The notes beneath the pieces are model-generated. The model did not search any database and was not told the DNA's origin. It saw nothing but the letters and a program-made list of their open reading frames with translations. Shown piece after piece: positions 1 through 8,369 of a stretch of DNA of 64,000 bases. Position 1 is the stretch's first letter. Each line of letters begins with the position of its first letter. The translations under genes were made by a program, and so were the position numbers. The DNA is taken from positions 1 through 64,000 of the forward strand of contig JAEWLJ010000020.1 of the NCBI GenBank assembly GCA_023393455.1, read 5' to 3'. Source of the stretch: Methanobacteriota archaeon. GTDB lineage: Archaea > Halobacteriota > Methanomicrobia > Methanomicrobiales > Methanoculleaceae.

Positions 1-162
1 GTCTCGGAGGAGTACCAGGGCACCACCGAGTACACCTTCATCGCGTACCCGGATGCGGGTGCATTCGCCGTTGCAAAAGAGGACCTCGCGAAGGGGATTT
101 TAGATGCACCGTTCGCGGAGTTCGCGCACTTTGAGTTTGAGGAGGTGTTCGAGCGGGCGTAG
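1..162 (+). CDS. C-terminal fragment of unknown protein (5' end outside window)
   Basis: Reading frame 1 is open from the first base to a TAG at 160-162, giving the last 53 residues of a protein that starts upstream of the window. The tail is acidic and aromatic, with a segment EFAHFEFEEVFERA at the end. I do not recognise the family and no motif can be named. Codon choice (GAG, CTC, GCG, TTC) is typical of the high-GC genes in the rest of the window, unlike the AT-rich gene downstream, so it probably belongs to the core chromosome. Confidence 0.6.
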   Translation, partial: VSEEYQGTTEYTFIAYPDAGAFAVAKEDLAKGILDAPFAEFAHFEFEEVFERA

Positions 163-310
163 TGGCGCGAGGGAAGGAGGAGGCGCTCTGTTTCCACCCA
201 CGGCATGTTGCTGGAGAACAGTTGAGGAGATTATAGCCACCGCTATGCGAGGGAGGTCGGGGGTCGCCAGGCAAGGAAGTTCGCCGCCGGTTGCGGGAGG
301 GTTTATCCCT

Positions 311-463
311 TCCGACTACCTGCTGCCCGACGTAAACGAGGAGGGTGTTGTCGGGTATGGTCTTGCTGATCTGGTTGATGTATCTTTTCGGGGCGCTCCG
401 GATCTGTTTTTTGTCCGTGATCTCGGAGTTTTCACGACTGGAGATAGCGAGCCAGTGAGGCAT
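311..463 (-). pseudogene. Truncated EVE-domain protein remnant (N-terminal third only)
   Basis: The minus strand from an ATG at 463 reads about 51 residues that resemble the start of EVE-domain (PUA-like, UPF0310) proteins: MPHWLAISSREN at the start, then APKRYINQI and a DNTLLVYVGQQ strand. Full EVE proteins are about 140-150 residues. Here the similarity stops near 311 and the frame continues into Arg/Pro/Ser-rich sequence typical of a non-coding frame until a stop near 38, partly antisense to the upstream gene. I read it as a broken gene left by a deletion or recombination. EVE domains bind modified bases and often sit in defence or mobile regions, which fits the adjacent acquired AlbA_2 gene. 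Identification rests on pattern recognition only. Confidence 0.5.
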
Positions 464-554
464 TAACGGGTATTTTCTCAATTGGGCACGACACCTTGAA
501 TATCTATGGAAAGATAATAAGGATTTACGGGCGTAATATCTGCTAATGAATTCC

Positions 555-570
555 GACTCAGAATCGAGTC
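555..570. promoter_or_regulatory. Inverted repeat upstream of AlbA_2 gene, candidate operator
   Basis: GACTC and GAGTC form perfect 5-bp arms around a 6-bp spacer, ending 3 bp before the AGGGG ribosome binding site (573-577) of the gene starting at 584. The position would let a bound protein block transcription or translation start. AlbA_2 proteins are often annotated as regulators, so autoregulation is an inference. Confidence 0.35.
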
Positions 571-583
571 TCAGGGGTATGAT

Positions 584-2494
584 ATGAATATTCGTGAATT
601 ATGGGAACAACTTCTGCAAAGAGACGAGCATATCTGGCTAGAGGTGAAGCTCGGCAACGAGATCGGAAATTCTGTGATGCAGACAGTTTGTGCCTATGCA
701 AATACGATTGGACTTGGTGGAGGGTATCTTCTCCTTGGCATCAAAGAGGATAAAAACGCCAGCCCAAAATATACCGTCGTGGGTGTTGGTAATCCGGATA
801 AACTTCAGAGTGAGTTAGCAACCCAATGTTCGTCTAAGTTTAATGAAATTATCCGCCCAAACATTCGAAGTGGGATTTTGGAAGGGAAAACTGTGATTTG
901 TGTGCATGTTCCTGAAGCAGAAGCACGGTTAAAACCAATATTCATGAAGAAACAGGGGCTAGATAAGGGAACATACATTCGAGTTGGGCCAACTGACCAG
1001 GTATGCACGCCAGATGATTTAGCCCAACTATTCCAACTGCGGAATATCCGACCGTATGATGAGACGGTGCTTCCCCAAACGTCAGTGTCGGACATAAACC
1101 CCAATGCATTAAACGAGTATCGGAAACTGCGGGCAAAAAAGCATCCTAATGCATCGGAGCTGCGTTATAATGATGAGGAGTTGCTTGATGCCCTCCATTG
1201 TATCGAGAAGGTAGACGGGATTTCAAGACCAACTATCGCGGGATTGCTCCTGTTCGGGAATGAAAATGTGTTAAGACGTTATTTTTCAATGATGCGGTTT
1301 GATTATGTCCGGGTCAAAGGAAGAGATTGGGGAGGCGAAATGGATGATACATACTACTCAATTGAGTTGAGAGAAGCTTTATTGACACTTCTTCCAAAAG
1401 CGGAAGCTGCAATTATGGATAGTATGGAGCGAGAGTTTTCATTCCCGAAAGGAAGTTTAACACGTGAGGAAAAACCTGCAATTCCATACGATGCAATTCG
1501 TGAAGTTCTTGTGAATGCGGTTATGCACCGTGACTATCAGGTAGCCGGACCTACTTTAGTGGTTCGATTTACTGATAGAATTGAGTTCCATAACCCTGGG
1601 TACTCATTGAAACCAATTGATCGTATCGGTACGCCGGGTTCACAGAGCCGGAATCAGACGATTGCAAGCGTTCTACATGAAACAGAATATGCGGAAAATA
1701 AGGGTTCCGGTATCGCAAAAGTCCAGAGAAGGATGCAAGAAGCCCAACTTCCCCCGCCCCACTTCATGTCATCGAAAACAGACAATACCTTTATTGCAAC
1801 ACTTTCGCTTCACCAGTTAATGGATGAGGCAGCACTTGCCTGGTTAAATCAGTTTAACCGGTTTGGTCTTTCCGGAGAAGAAGCCCGTACTTTGGTCTTT
1901 GCAAGAAATAAGGGCTCTGTTTCAAACGAGGAGTGTAGAAAACTGACGGGGTATGATACGCCAAAGGCAAGTAACCTCCTTACGAAACTCCGAGGATGCG
2001 GTATTTTAGAACAGCACTCACACGGATCCGGAACATATTATACACTGCCCAGTAGTTGCTTGGAAAAGGAGTCAAAAACAGGCTTAGATACCCAAATAAG
2101 AGTGCAAGATATCCAGATCGAAACTGAAAATAAGTCCGAATTAGACTTAGTTACCCAGTTAAGATCACAAGATACCCAGATAGAATCGGAGAGAGATCGT
2201 ATATTATCACTACTTCCAGATAGTCTCCAGGATGAGATTCAAAACCTTGCCCAGAGAATTACACCGGAGAAACGAGAGGAACTGATATTCAAGGTATGCA
2301 AAGTCCGCCCATTTACTGCTACGGAGATCAGTTTCTTGTTTAGAAAGACACGAACATGGGCCAAAAACTGCTTAAGGGAACTTGTTAATGCAGAAAGGGT
2401 GTTTCTTACAATTCCTGACAAGCCAAACAGTAGAAATCAAGCATACTATGTGCCTAGATCTGATGGACAACGAAATATATCTGAGTGGAAATAA
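584..2494 (+). CDS. AlbA_2 (Schlafen-type) domain protein with ATPase-like and winged-helix C-terminal parts
   Basis: This 636-residue protein has the order typical of 'RecG-related/AlbA_2 transcriptional regulator' proteins. An AlbA_2 domain spans roughly residues 10-150 (LEVKLG near residue 18, GGGYLLLGI near 46, KGTYIRVG near 128). An HATPase_c_4-like region follows at about 300-340 (IREVLVNAVMHRDY and IEFHNPG). The C-terminal 200 residues look helical and include likely winged-helix segments. The start has an AGGGG ribosome site 6 bases upstream. Codon use (many AAA, ATA, TTA, AAT) is clearly AT-richer than every neighbour, which suggests horizontal transfer. AlbA_2 proteins may act as regulators or nucleases in stress or phage response; the exact role here is unknown. 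Confidence 0.85.
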   Translation: MNIRELWEQLLQRDEHIWLEVKLGNEIGNSVMQTVCAYANTIGLGGGYLLLGIKEDKNASPKYTVVGVGNPDKLQSELATQCSSKFNEIIRPNIRSGILEGKTVICVHVPEAEARLKPIFMKKQGLDKGTYIRVGPTDQVCTPDDLAQLFQLRNIRPYDETVLPQTSVSDINPNALNEYRKLRAKKHPNASELRYNDEELLDALHCIEKVDGISRPTIAGLLLFGNENVLRRYFSMMRFDYVRVKGRDWGGEMDDTYYSIELREALLTLLPKAEAAIMDSMEREFSFPKGSLTREEKPAIPYDAIREVLVNAVMHRDYQVAGPTLVVRFTDRIEFHNPGYSLKPIDRIGTPGSQSRNQTIASVLHETEYAENKGSGIAKVQRRMQEAQLPPPHFMSSKTDNTFIATLSLHQLMDEAALAWLNQFNRFGLSGEEARTLVFARNKGSVSNEECRKLTGYDTPKASNLLTKLRGCGILEQHSHGSGTYYTLPSSCLEKESKTGLDTQIRVQDIQIETENKSELDLVTQLRSQDTQIESERDRILSLLPDSLQDEIQNLAQRITPEKREELIFKVCKVRPFTATEISFLFRKTRTWAKNCLRELVNAERVFLTIPDKPNSRNQAYYVPRSDGQRNISEWK

Positions 2495-2648
2495 CTCTCG
2501 ATAAAATTTAAAAGGACTCTGAAAATAGAAAAGTTTCAGAAAGAAGTTATCTCAGCGGTGAGGGAAGGTGGGAAAGGGGGAGCACCTGCACCAATACTTC
2601 TCGATCCGCCTCCCTTCACCCCGCAAGTTAAAACCTTCCAGGGGAGTC

Positions 2649-3218
2649 TCACGCCCCCATCCGGCAGAGGTCCCGTATCGCCCGGAGGACGTAGAGGGTC
2701 TCGTCCTCGAGCGCCTCGGTGTCGACGACGAACGAGACGAACCCCTGGCGGGCGAAGAGTTCCCGGACTTCGTCAAGCCCGGTCAGCGACGAGACCAGGA
2801 GCAGAACTCGCCCGGGGGGCGAAAGCACCCTTCCAGCATCGGCGACGAATCTCTCTATCGTCGCCCGCCCCGTAGAACCGCCGTCGAGGGCGTACTCCAG
2901 CCAGTCATCGATCCGCTCCTCAGGGAGCGTCGGGAGGTACGGGGGATTGAAGAGGATGAGGTCGAACGGGCCACAGAGCCCCGAGAAAAGATCGGTCCGG
3001 ACCGCCGCTACCCCGCGGGCGCGGGCGCACCCCACCGCGAAGGGGTTGATGTCGGTCGCGACCACCGCCGCCCGGCCGGAAAGTCCGGCCGCGACGTAGC
3101 CGCTCCCGGTCCCGACCTCCAGCACCCGGTCGGTCGGCCGGACCTCGGCAAGCGCCGCCCGGAGGAGGAGAAACGAGTCCTCGGCAGGAGAATAGACCTG
3201 GTCGGGGAGCATCCTCAA
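2649..3218 (-). CDS. HemK/PrmC-like class I methyltransferase (archaeal Mtq2 type)
   Basis: This is a 189-residue SAM-dependent methyltransferase. It shows motif I (VLEVGTGSGY, residues about 33-42) and the catalytic NPPY tetrapeptide (LFNPPYLP, about residue 90), which marks methylation of an amide or amino nitrogen. Its short length without the bacterial PrmC N-terminal domain matches archaeal/eukaryal Mtq2, which modifies the Gln of the release-factor GGQ motif. It is the last gene of the long minus-strand translation operon and its start overlaps the end of ksgA by 4 bp. The family is clear; the release-factor substrate is inferred from homology and context. Confidence 0.85.
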   Translation of the reverse strand: MRMLPDQVYSPAEDSFLLLRAALAEVRPTDRVLEVGTGSGYVAAGLSGRAAVVATDINPFAVGCARARGVAAVRTDLFSGLCGPFDLILFNPPYLPTLPEERIDDWLEYALDGGSTGRATIERFVADAGRVLSPPGRVLLLVSSLTGLDEVRELFARQGFVSFVVDTEALEDETLYVLRAIRDLCRMGA

Positions 3219-3988
3219 CTCCCGCTCATCTTGTTTGCTATCAGCGCAAACTCCTCGAGCGTCAGGTTTTCGGGCCGACGCTGCAGGAGATCGTCGGGCA
3301 GACCTGCAATCGCCCGCTCGATCGACTCGGGCGAAAACGTGTCTTTGCCGCTCCGAAGGCCCTTCCGTATGGTCTTTCGCCGGTGGGAGAAGAGCACCCG
3401 GACGACGTCGGCGTAGACCTCCCTATCCGGTATCGGATACGGCGGCTCATGTGGGGTGATCCGGACGACCCAGGAGCGGACCCGGGGCCTCGGGCGGAAC
3501 GAGCCGGGCCCGAGGTCGAGGAGCGGTTTTACCGATGCATACGTCTGCACCATCACCGAGAGCCGCCCGACGTTCGACGTCCCCGGCGGCGCGATCATCC
3601 GCTGGGCGAACTCCTTCTGGTACATCAGGACCGCGACCTCAAAGCCGATCGCAAGCAGCCGGAACGTGAGCTGCGAAGAAACAGAGTAGGGAAGGTTTGC
3701 GACGACGATATCGAACGGCGGGATATCCACCTTCTTCGCGTCGCCCCTGACGATCTCAAGGCGGCCCTCTTCGATCTCATCAGCGAAGGCGATCTCGAGT
3801 TCCTCCACGAGAGCCGGATCGATCTCTACCGCGATGACGGTTGCGCCCCGGTCGAGGAGGGCGCGGGTGAGGATCCCCTCGCCGGGCCCAATCTCAAGCA
3901 CCCTCCTGCCGGAGACCTCAACAAAACCGGCAATCTTCCCGACGGCTCCACGGTCGACGAGGAAATGCTGATCCCGTGGAGCGCTCAT
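3215..3988 (-). CDS. ksgA: rRNA small-subunit adenine dimethyltransferase KsgA/Dim1
   Basis: A 257-residue enzyme that dimethylates two adjacent adenines in the 3'-terminal hairpin of 16S rRNA during small-subunit maturation. The opening DQHFLVDRGAVGKI is the family signature. It is followed by SAM motif I (VLEIGPGEG, about residues 30-38), a second acidic motif (VIAVEIDP) and the NLPY catalytic motif (about residue 98). Length fits archaeal homologues. It overlaps the DUF655 gene start by 4 bp upstream and the methyltransferase start by 4 bp downstream, so the three are translationally coupled. The order L21e-RpoF-DUF655-KsgA-methyltransferase is conserved in archaea. Confidence 0.95.
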   Translation of the reverse strand: MSAPRDQHFLVDRGAVGKIAGFVEVSGRRVLEIGPGEGILTRALLDRGATVIAVEIDPALVEELEIAFADEIEEGRLEIVRGDAKKVDIPPFDIVVANLPYSVSSQLTFRLLAIGFEVAVLMYQKEFAQRMIAPPGTSNVGRLSVMVQTYASVKPLLDLGPGSFRPRPRVRSWVVRITPHEPPYPIPDREVYADVVRVLFSHRRKTIRKGLRSGKDTFSPESIERAIAGLPDDLLQRRPENLTLEEFALIANKMSGS

Positions 3989-4557
3989 CTCGATGTGAAG
4001 ACGTGATACTTCTCGTTCGGGTCCTCGATCTCGCGCAGGATCCGGCTGATGATCATCCGACTCGGGTGCGGGAGCGACCTGATTCGCCCGGAGATATCGG
4101 CGAAACTCTCGAACGGTTTCTTCTCCCGCTGCTCGAGGACCTCCCAGAGCAGTTTCTTCCCGATGCCGGGGAGCAGGTGCAGCATGTGGAACTTCGGCGT
4201 GATGGAGACGGACTTATTGAAGAACTCGACGAACCGCTGCTCGCTCTCGCCGACGATCTGCTCGACCACGAAGGGCAACTCGAGTTTCGCGGTCGCCGTC
4301 AGGTCCTCGTAACCGATCCGCCGCTTGACACGCTCGACCTTCTCCCGCTCCGCATCGCCGATATAGACGCGATCGTAGATCTGAATGTCCGCACCCTGCT
4401 TCGGGATGAGCTCGAGCAACTTGAACTGGTCCACGCCGATCGCCTGGACGATCGGTTCGCGCTTGTAGCCCTGGCGCTGCTCGCTCATGTAGCCCATGGG
4501 GAGGACATCGATGACTATCGCGTTCTCCTCTTTCCTATCGGTCTTCATTGGCACCAC
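3985..4557 (-). CDS. DUF655 family protein
   Basis: A 190-residue archaeal DUF655 protein. The N-terminal part (VIDVLPMGYM near residue 17) looks OB-fold-like, with a stretch YDRVYIGDAERE near residue 62. The C-terminal part has a helix-hairpin-helix-like segment (LLPGIGKKLLWEVLE, about residues 128-142), suggesting nucleic-acid binding. It lies between rpoF (8 bp away) and ksgA (4 bp overlap). No biochemical role is established that I know of; context points to transcription or RNA processing. The first residues MVP may be dispensable, since a second Met follows at residue 4. Confidence 0.85.
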   Translation of the reverse strand: MVPMKTDRKEENAIVIDVLPMGYMSEQRQGYKREPIVQAIGVDQFKLLELIPKQGADIQIYDRVYIGDAEREKVERVKRRIGYEDLTATAKLELPFVVEQIVGESEQRFVEFFNKSVSITPKFHMLHLLPGIGKKLLWEVLEQREKKPFESFADISGRIRSLPHPSRMIISRILREIEDPNEKYHVFTSR

Positions 4558-4565
4558 CCCTTCGA

Positions 4566-4925
4566 TTAGAAGTGGGTCATTACCAGATCGAGGATCTCGT
4601 CCAGTTCTTCCGTCGTAAGGTTGAACCGTTCCTTGGCGTAGATTGCCCGCAGTTCGTCCCGGGTCCGCGGCATCAGGTTCGCGATGCGGTAGGCGATCTC
4701 CTCTTTCATCTTCTCGAGTTTCAGGAGCTCGTCGACAAGGGCGCGGGCCTTCTCCGAAGACGTCTTTGTAAGCTGGTTGGCATGCTCGATACTCTTACGA
4801 AACTCATACGACATCTCCTCTCCGGACTCGAGCCGGACTGCCTCCACCGCGAGAAGGGTGTCCCGCAACTCGGGGAGCAGCATCCGCTCTTCACTCACAA
4901 TTCGTTTTACCGTCATGCCAACCAC
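4566..4925 (-). CDS. rpoF: DNA-directed RNA polymerase subunit F (Rpo4)
   Basis: A 119-residue Rpb4/RpoF homologue that pairs with Rpo7 to form the stalk of archaeal RNA polymerase. Visible features are VSEERMLLPELRDTLL near the start and the C-terminal helix-rich HRDC-like segment with LMPRTRDELRAIY and LDEILDLV. Length is normal for the family. It lies 12 bp downstream of the L21e gene in the conserved L21e-RpoF pair. A second Met at residue 4 is an alternative start. Confidence 0.92.
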   Translation of the reverse strand: MVGMTVKRIVSEERMLLPELRDTLLAVEAVRLESGEEMSYEFRKSIEHANQLTKTSSEKARALVDELLKLEKMKEEIAYRIANLMPRTRDELRAIYAKERFNLTTEELDEILDLVMTHF

Positions 4926-4937
4926 AACTACTGAGGT

Positions 4938-5231
4938 TTATACTTTCTGCGCTTTTAGATGTTGCGGTCTCGCAATCACCTGTTTTACCGAATTTCCATC
5001 CCTGACCTCGAGCACCCATGCGCGTCCGCGCTGTCCGATGACCGTGCCGGTCTTTCCGTGAAACCTCCGGTGGGGCATGCCTTTCTGGACACTCGGCTCG
5101 ACCACGACGTGCACTCTCTGCCCGATCTCGTAGTTTTGAATCACCGAGGTGACCGGGGCGATACCGCGTTTTCTGAGGTCCTTCTTGAACTTATACCGCG
5201 TCTTCTTGCGTGGTCCATTGTGATGTGCCAT
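4938..5231 (-). CDS. rpl21e: 50S ribosomal protein L21e
   Basis: This 97-residue ribosomal protein starts MAHHNGPRKKTR, the conserved L21e N-terminus. It has the SH3-like core (IGQRVHVVVEPSVQKGMPH, then FHGKTGTVIGQRG). It is specific to archaea and eukaryotes. It starts 2 bp after pus10 ends and feeds into rpoF, matching the standard archaeal order. Confidence 0.96.
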   Translation of the reverse strand: MAHHNGPRKKTRYKFKKDLRKRGIAPVTSVIQNYEIGQRVHVVVEPSVQKGMPHRRFHGKTGTVIGQRGRAWVLEVRDGNSVKQVIARPQHLKAQKV

Positions 5232-5233
5232 GA

Positions 5234-6472
5234 TTACTCACCATACTCATTTGCAGTTTTGACCAGCACCACATCGAGGCTGACAACACTTGCGGTGTGC
5301 CCCAGGATCTGGGCAAGGCTGGGCTGGGTTCTCCCGCCGTCTCCCGATACCAGTTCTTTGATGTAGAGGCCCGCTTCGCCGACGACTTCAACCCAGAATC
5401 TGCCGTCTTCTGTGCCCGTGCATCCGATATCGAGAACACGCCGTTCCCGGACTTTATCTGCCCGTCGGTGTGACACCCGGGTCGGGGTGCGCTGCCGTAT
5501 CGTTACACCTTTTAACTGATCGAGGGCCGTTCTGAACTCATCTGGGGTTGCAGAACCGTCGATCTCAACCAGGATCCTGTATTTTTTATGCGCTTTGTCG
5601 GATTTAAGGCTTTGCACCATCTTCCGGTCAGTCCATCCGTTGAGATGAACCGCCACCCGGCCGCCGGCCGCCCGATTGATCTCCGCCTCAAGCGCCGCGA
5701 GATCCAACGACCGCTTCCGCGGCGCCTCGATCTCCATCACGAAGGGGCGGCCCGACCCGAGCATCCGGGCGTCGATATCCTCTCTTCCGGCACCGTGCAG
5801 GACGGCGTTCTCCGCGTCGAAGGCCTCGATCGCCGGCCTCCCGATCAGTTCCTCGACGGAGTCTGCGTACTGCTTACCGGTGAAGTCGCACTTCTCGCAT
5901 CCGGCACCCCTGCACGCCCGGCAGTCCCAGTGGGTCTGGGGGATGCCGCGCTCGTACTTCATGTAGCGACCGGAGAAGAAGACGGGGTTCACCTGCACCT
6001 CGACGGTGCCATCGCCGAGATCGAGGATCACGACGACGTCGGGCTTCTTCAGGTCGGCCGTCTTCTTCGAGCGGGTCGAGACGGCTTTTCCGACCTCCCG
6101 GTTCATCTCGGCCTTCAGCGGTTCGGGATCGTGGAGCGAGAGATCGCTCCAGACCATCTCTTCGCTCTCCGCGACGAGCGGCGGCACCTTCGTCCCGATA
6201 AGGAACGTCTCGAACTCGATGCCGGCGAGCGCCTCGACGACCCTCTCCGCCCACTCTTCGGTGTGGGAGAGTTCGCCTGCGCATATCCAGCAGGAGTCCG
6301 GATCGGGTTCATAGTGCGGTTCGTTTGCCGTAAGCTCGCGGGTGATCCGGAGCGCCCTGCCCCGCTCCTCGTTCGTAAGCCCGAACGATCGCTTCCCGTA
6401 AAATCGCCCGAGGCAGTGGTTGCAGGTCTCACCGTATCCAAGGATCGCTTCTATCTCTGGTATGATATCCAT
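5234..6472 (-). CDS. pus10: tRNA pseudouridine synthase Pus10
   Basis: This 412-residue enzyme makes pseudouridine at tRNA position 55, and in archaea also at 54. The N-terminal THUMP-type region carries a four-cysteine zinc site (C17, C20, C61, C64). The catalytic domain has the Asp motif EDIDARMLGSGRPF, with the likely catalytic Asp near residue 234, and a late RRVLDIG segment. The start codon shares one base (6472) with the end of trmY, whose product methylates pseudouridine 54, so the two successive modification steps are coded back to back. Length and motifs are normal. Confidence 0.94.
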   Translation of the reverse strand: MDIIPEIEAILGYGETCNHCLGRFYGKRSFGLTNEERGRALRITRELTANEPHYEPDPDSCWICAGELSHTEEWAERVVEALAGIEFETFLIGTKVPPLVAESEEMVWSDLSLHDPEPLKAEMNREVGKAVSTRSKKTADLKKPDVVVILDLGDGTVEVQVNPVFFSGRYMKYERGIPQTHWDCRACRGAGCEKCDFTGKQYADSVEELIGRPAIEAFDAENAVLHGAGREDIDARMLGSGRPFVMEIEAPRKRSLDLAALEAEINRAAGGRVAVHLNGWTDRKMVQSLKSDKAHKKYRILVEIDGSATPDEFRTALDQLKGVTIRQRTPTRVSHRRADKVRERRVLDIGCTGTEDGRFWVEVVGEAGLYIKELVSGDGGRTQPSLAQILGHTASVVSLDVVLVKTANEYGE

Positions 6473-7041
6473 CAGGATTCCCTCCGGTCCATCTCGTTTT
6501 GGAGGACAGTGATGGCATGATCGCCGTGCAGCGACCGCGGACCGACCGAGTAGCGCGGGGAGCCCGCGATCAAAGCCTCTTCCTCAGGAGCGAAGTTGTG
6601 GTGATCCGAGAGGAGATAGTTCTCCGGGAGCGCCGGGGCCGTCCGGATATCCTCTCCCGCCTCGTCGAGCACCGCGAACGGCATCTCGGCGAGCAGCCGG
6701 GAGAGCCCGCCGCGGCGGACGTAGACGCCCGGGGTCGATTCCCGGAACTCATCCCCGCAGGGGATCGAGAGCGCCTTCTTGATCAGGGCGCCGCTGCTCC
6801 GCTCGTCCGGCGAGAGGTGACGCACCTCGGCGCCGCGAAAGAGGACGGTCTTCTCGGGGCCGGGTTCTCCAAGGAGAACGAGGTAGCACTCCACGTCGCG
6901 CCGCAGGTCGTGCGAGAGGAAGAATGACGAGTTGACGGCGCGGCAGAGGACGTCCATCCTCCCGCCGCTCCCGGGCAGATCGTTGAGGCTGAAGGTGCCG
7001 CTCGTTGCGGCAAGGTGGCCCACGACGGCAAACCGCTTCAT
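6472..7041 (-). CDS. trmY: tRNA (pseudouridine54-N1)-methyltransferase TrmY
   Basis: A 189-residue SPOUT-class methyltransferase. The start MKRFAVVGHLAATSGTFSLNDLPG matches TrmY (former DUF358), and the C-terminal part has the knot-type pattern with LLSDHHNF and SVGPRSLHGDHAI. It converts pseudouridine 54 of tRNA to N1-methylpseudouridine, replacing the m5U54 found in bacteria. It sits directly upstream of pus10, which supplies its substrate, and overlaps SRP54 by 4 bp. The assignment is by motif recognition and context. Confidence 0.9.
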   Translation of the reverse strand: MKRFAVVGHLAATSGTFSLNDLPGSGGRMDVLCRAVNSSFFLSHDLRRDVECYLVLLGEPGPEKTVLFRGAEVRHLSPDERSSGALIKKALSIPCGDEFRESTPGVYVRRGGLSRLLAEMPFAVLDEAGEDIRTAPALPENYLLSDHHNFAPEEEALIAGSPRYSVGPRSLHGDHAITVLQNEMDRRES

Positions 7042-8369
7042 TTACTGGGTCCGCCGAACTTCTTCATCATGCGCTGCATGTTGAACTTGCCGCCGCCCAT
7101 GCCCCGCATGCCCTTTAAGGCACGCTGCATGACCTTGTAGTACTTGATGAGGTCGCGGACGTCATCAGGCGTCACCCCGGCGCCCCGGGCGACCCGCTGG
7201 ATCCGGGAACTCCCGATCATCGACGGGTCGTCGAGCTCGGGAGACGTCATCGAGTCCATGATCACCTTGTAGCGCTGCATCTTCGTGCTGGTGATATCGT
7301 AGGCGTCGTCGGGTATCTGCATCCCGCCGAGAGGGAGCATGCTCATGATCTGCTTCAGGGGGCCCATCTTGTTGAGCGCTTCGAGTTGCTTGTACATGTC
7401 CCGGAGCGTGAACTTCCCCTTGAGCATCGCGTTGACGTCGAGATCCTCGGTGGCGACCGCTTCCTCCGCCCGCTCGACAAGCGCTTTCAAGTCGCCCATC
7501 CCGAGCAGCCGGGATATGAACCCGTCCGGGTCGAACCTCTCAAGGTCCTCGATCGTCTCGCCGCTCCCGATGAAGACGATCCCGCTCTGCGTCTCGGCTA
7601 CCGCCGAGAGAGCGCCGCCGCCTTTCGCCGTGCCGTCCATCTTCGTGACCAGGACACCGTCGATCCCGATCGCCTCGTGGAATCTCCGGGCCTGCTCGCT
7701 CGCCTGCTGGCCGAGCGCCGCGTCGATGACGAGCCAGCGGTGGTCCGGGTGCGCGATCTCGTTGATGTTGACGATCTCCTCGATCAGGTTCTCTTCGAGG
7801 GCGTGCCGCCCCTGGGTGTCGATGATGACGACTTCGTAGAGCTTGCGGTACTTCGGGAGGCCTTCGCGGACGATCTTGAGCGCATCGAGCTCCTTTGGGT
7901 CGCCGAAGCACGGGACGGCTATCCGGTCGCAAAGGGTCTTCAACTGCTCGTAGGCGCCCGGCCGGAAGGTATCGGCGCAGATCACCCCGACCCTGAGCCC
8001 CTTGCGCTGGAAGTAGCGAGCAAGTTTCGCGGTCGTCGTAGTCTTCCCGCTCCCCTGCAACCCTGCCATCAGGATCGTCTGGGGCCCGAGAGCCACCTCG
8101 CCGGGCGTTCCCATCAGCCGGACGAGTTCCTGGTAGACGATCCGGAGAACGTGCTCCCGGACGCCCATCCCCTTCGGGGGCTCCTCATCGAGAGCGCGCT
8201 GCTTGATCGCCTGGGAGAGGTGCATCACGAGTTTGACGTTGACGTCCGACTGGAGGAGCGCCCGCTGCAGGTCGCGCACCAGTTCGTCAACCGCCGCACG
8301 GTCGATCACCGTCTTGCCGGCGAGTTTCTTGACGGCGTCTTTCAAGGACGTACCGAGATTATCGAGCAT
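7038..8369 (-). CDS. srp54: Signal recognition particle protein SRP54
   Basis: A 443-residue GTPase that binds signal sequences of nascent membrane and secreted proteins and 7S RNA. The N domain covers about residues 1-95. The G domain has the P-loop GLQGSGKTTT (103-112), the DTQGRH and TKMDG nucleotide motifs. The M domain occupies the last 130 residues and is methionine-rich (MRGMGGGKFNMQRMMKKFGG). Its receptor FtsY is encoded directly upstream, the start and stop touching at 8369. Length and motifs are normal. Confidence 0.97.
   Translation of the reverse strand: MLDNLGTSLKDAVKKLAGKTVIDRAAVDELVRDLQRALLQSDVNVKLVMHLSQAIKQRALDEEPPKGMGVREHVLRIVYQELVRLMGTPGEVALGPQTILMAGLQGSGKTTTTAKLARYFQRKGLRVGVICADTFRPGAYEQLKTLCDRIAVPCFGDPKELDALKIVREGLPKYRKLYEVVIIDTQGRHALEENLIEEIVNINEIAHPDHRWLVIDAALGQQASEQARRFHEAIGIDGVLVTKMDGTAKGGGALSAVAETQSGIVFIGSGETIEDLERFDPDGFISRLLGMGDLKALVERAEEAVATEDLDVNAMLKGKFTLRDMYKQLEALNKMGPLKQIMSMLPLGGMQIPDDAYDITSTKMQRYKVIMDSMTSPELDDPSMIGSSRIQRVARGAGVTPDDVRDLIKYYKVMQRALKGMRGMGGGKFNMQRMMKKFGGPSK

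Noticed and set aside
2557..2626. Imperfect hairpin GGTGAGGGAAGG against CCTCCCTTCACC between two convergent genes
   Set aside because: Pairing has central mismatches and no T run. It may be a weak terminator but the evidence is too thin to list.
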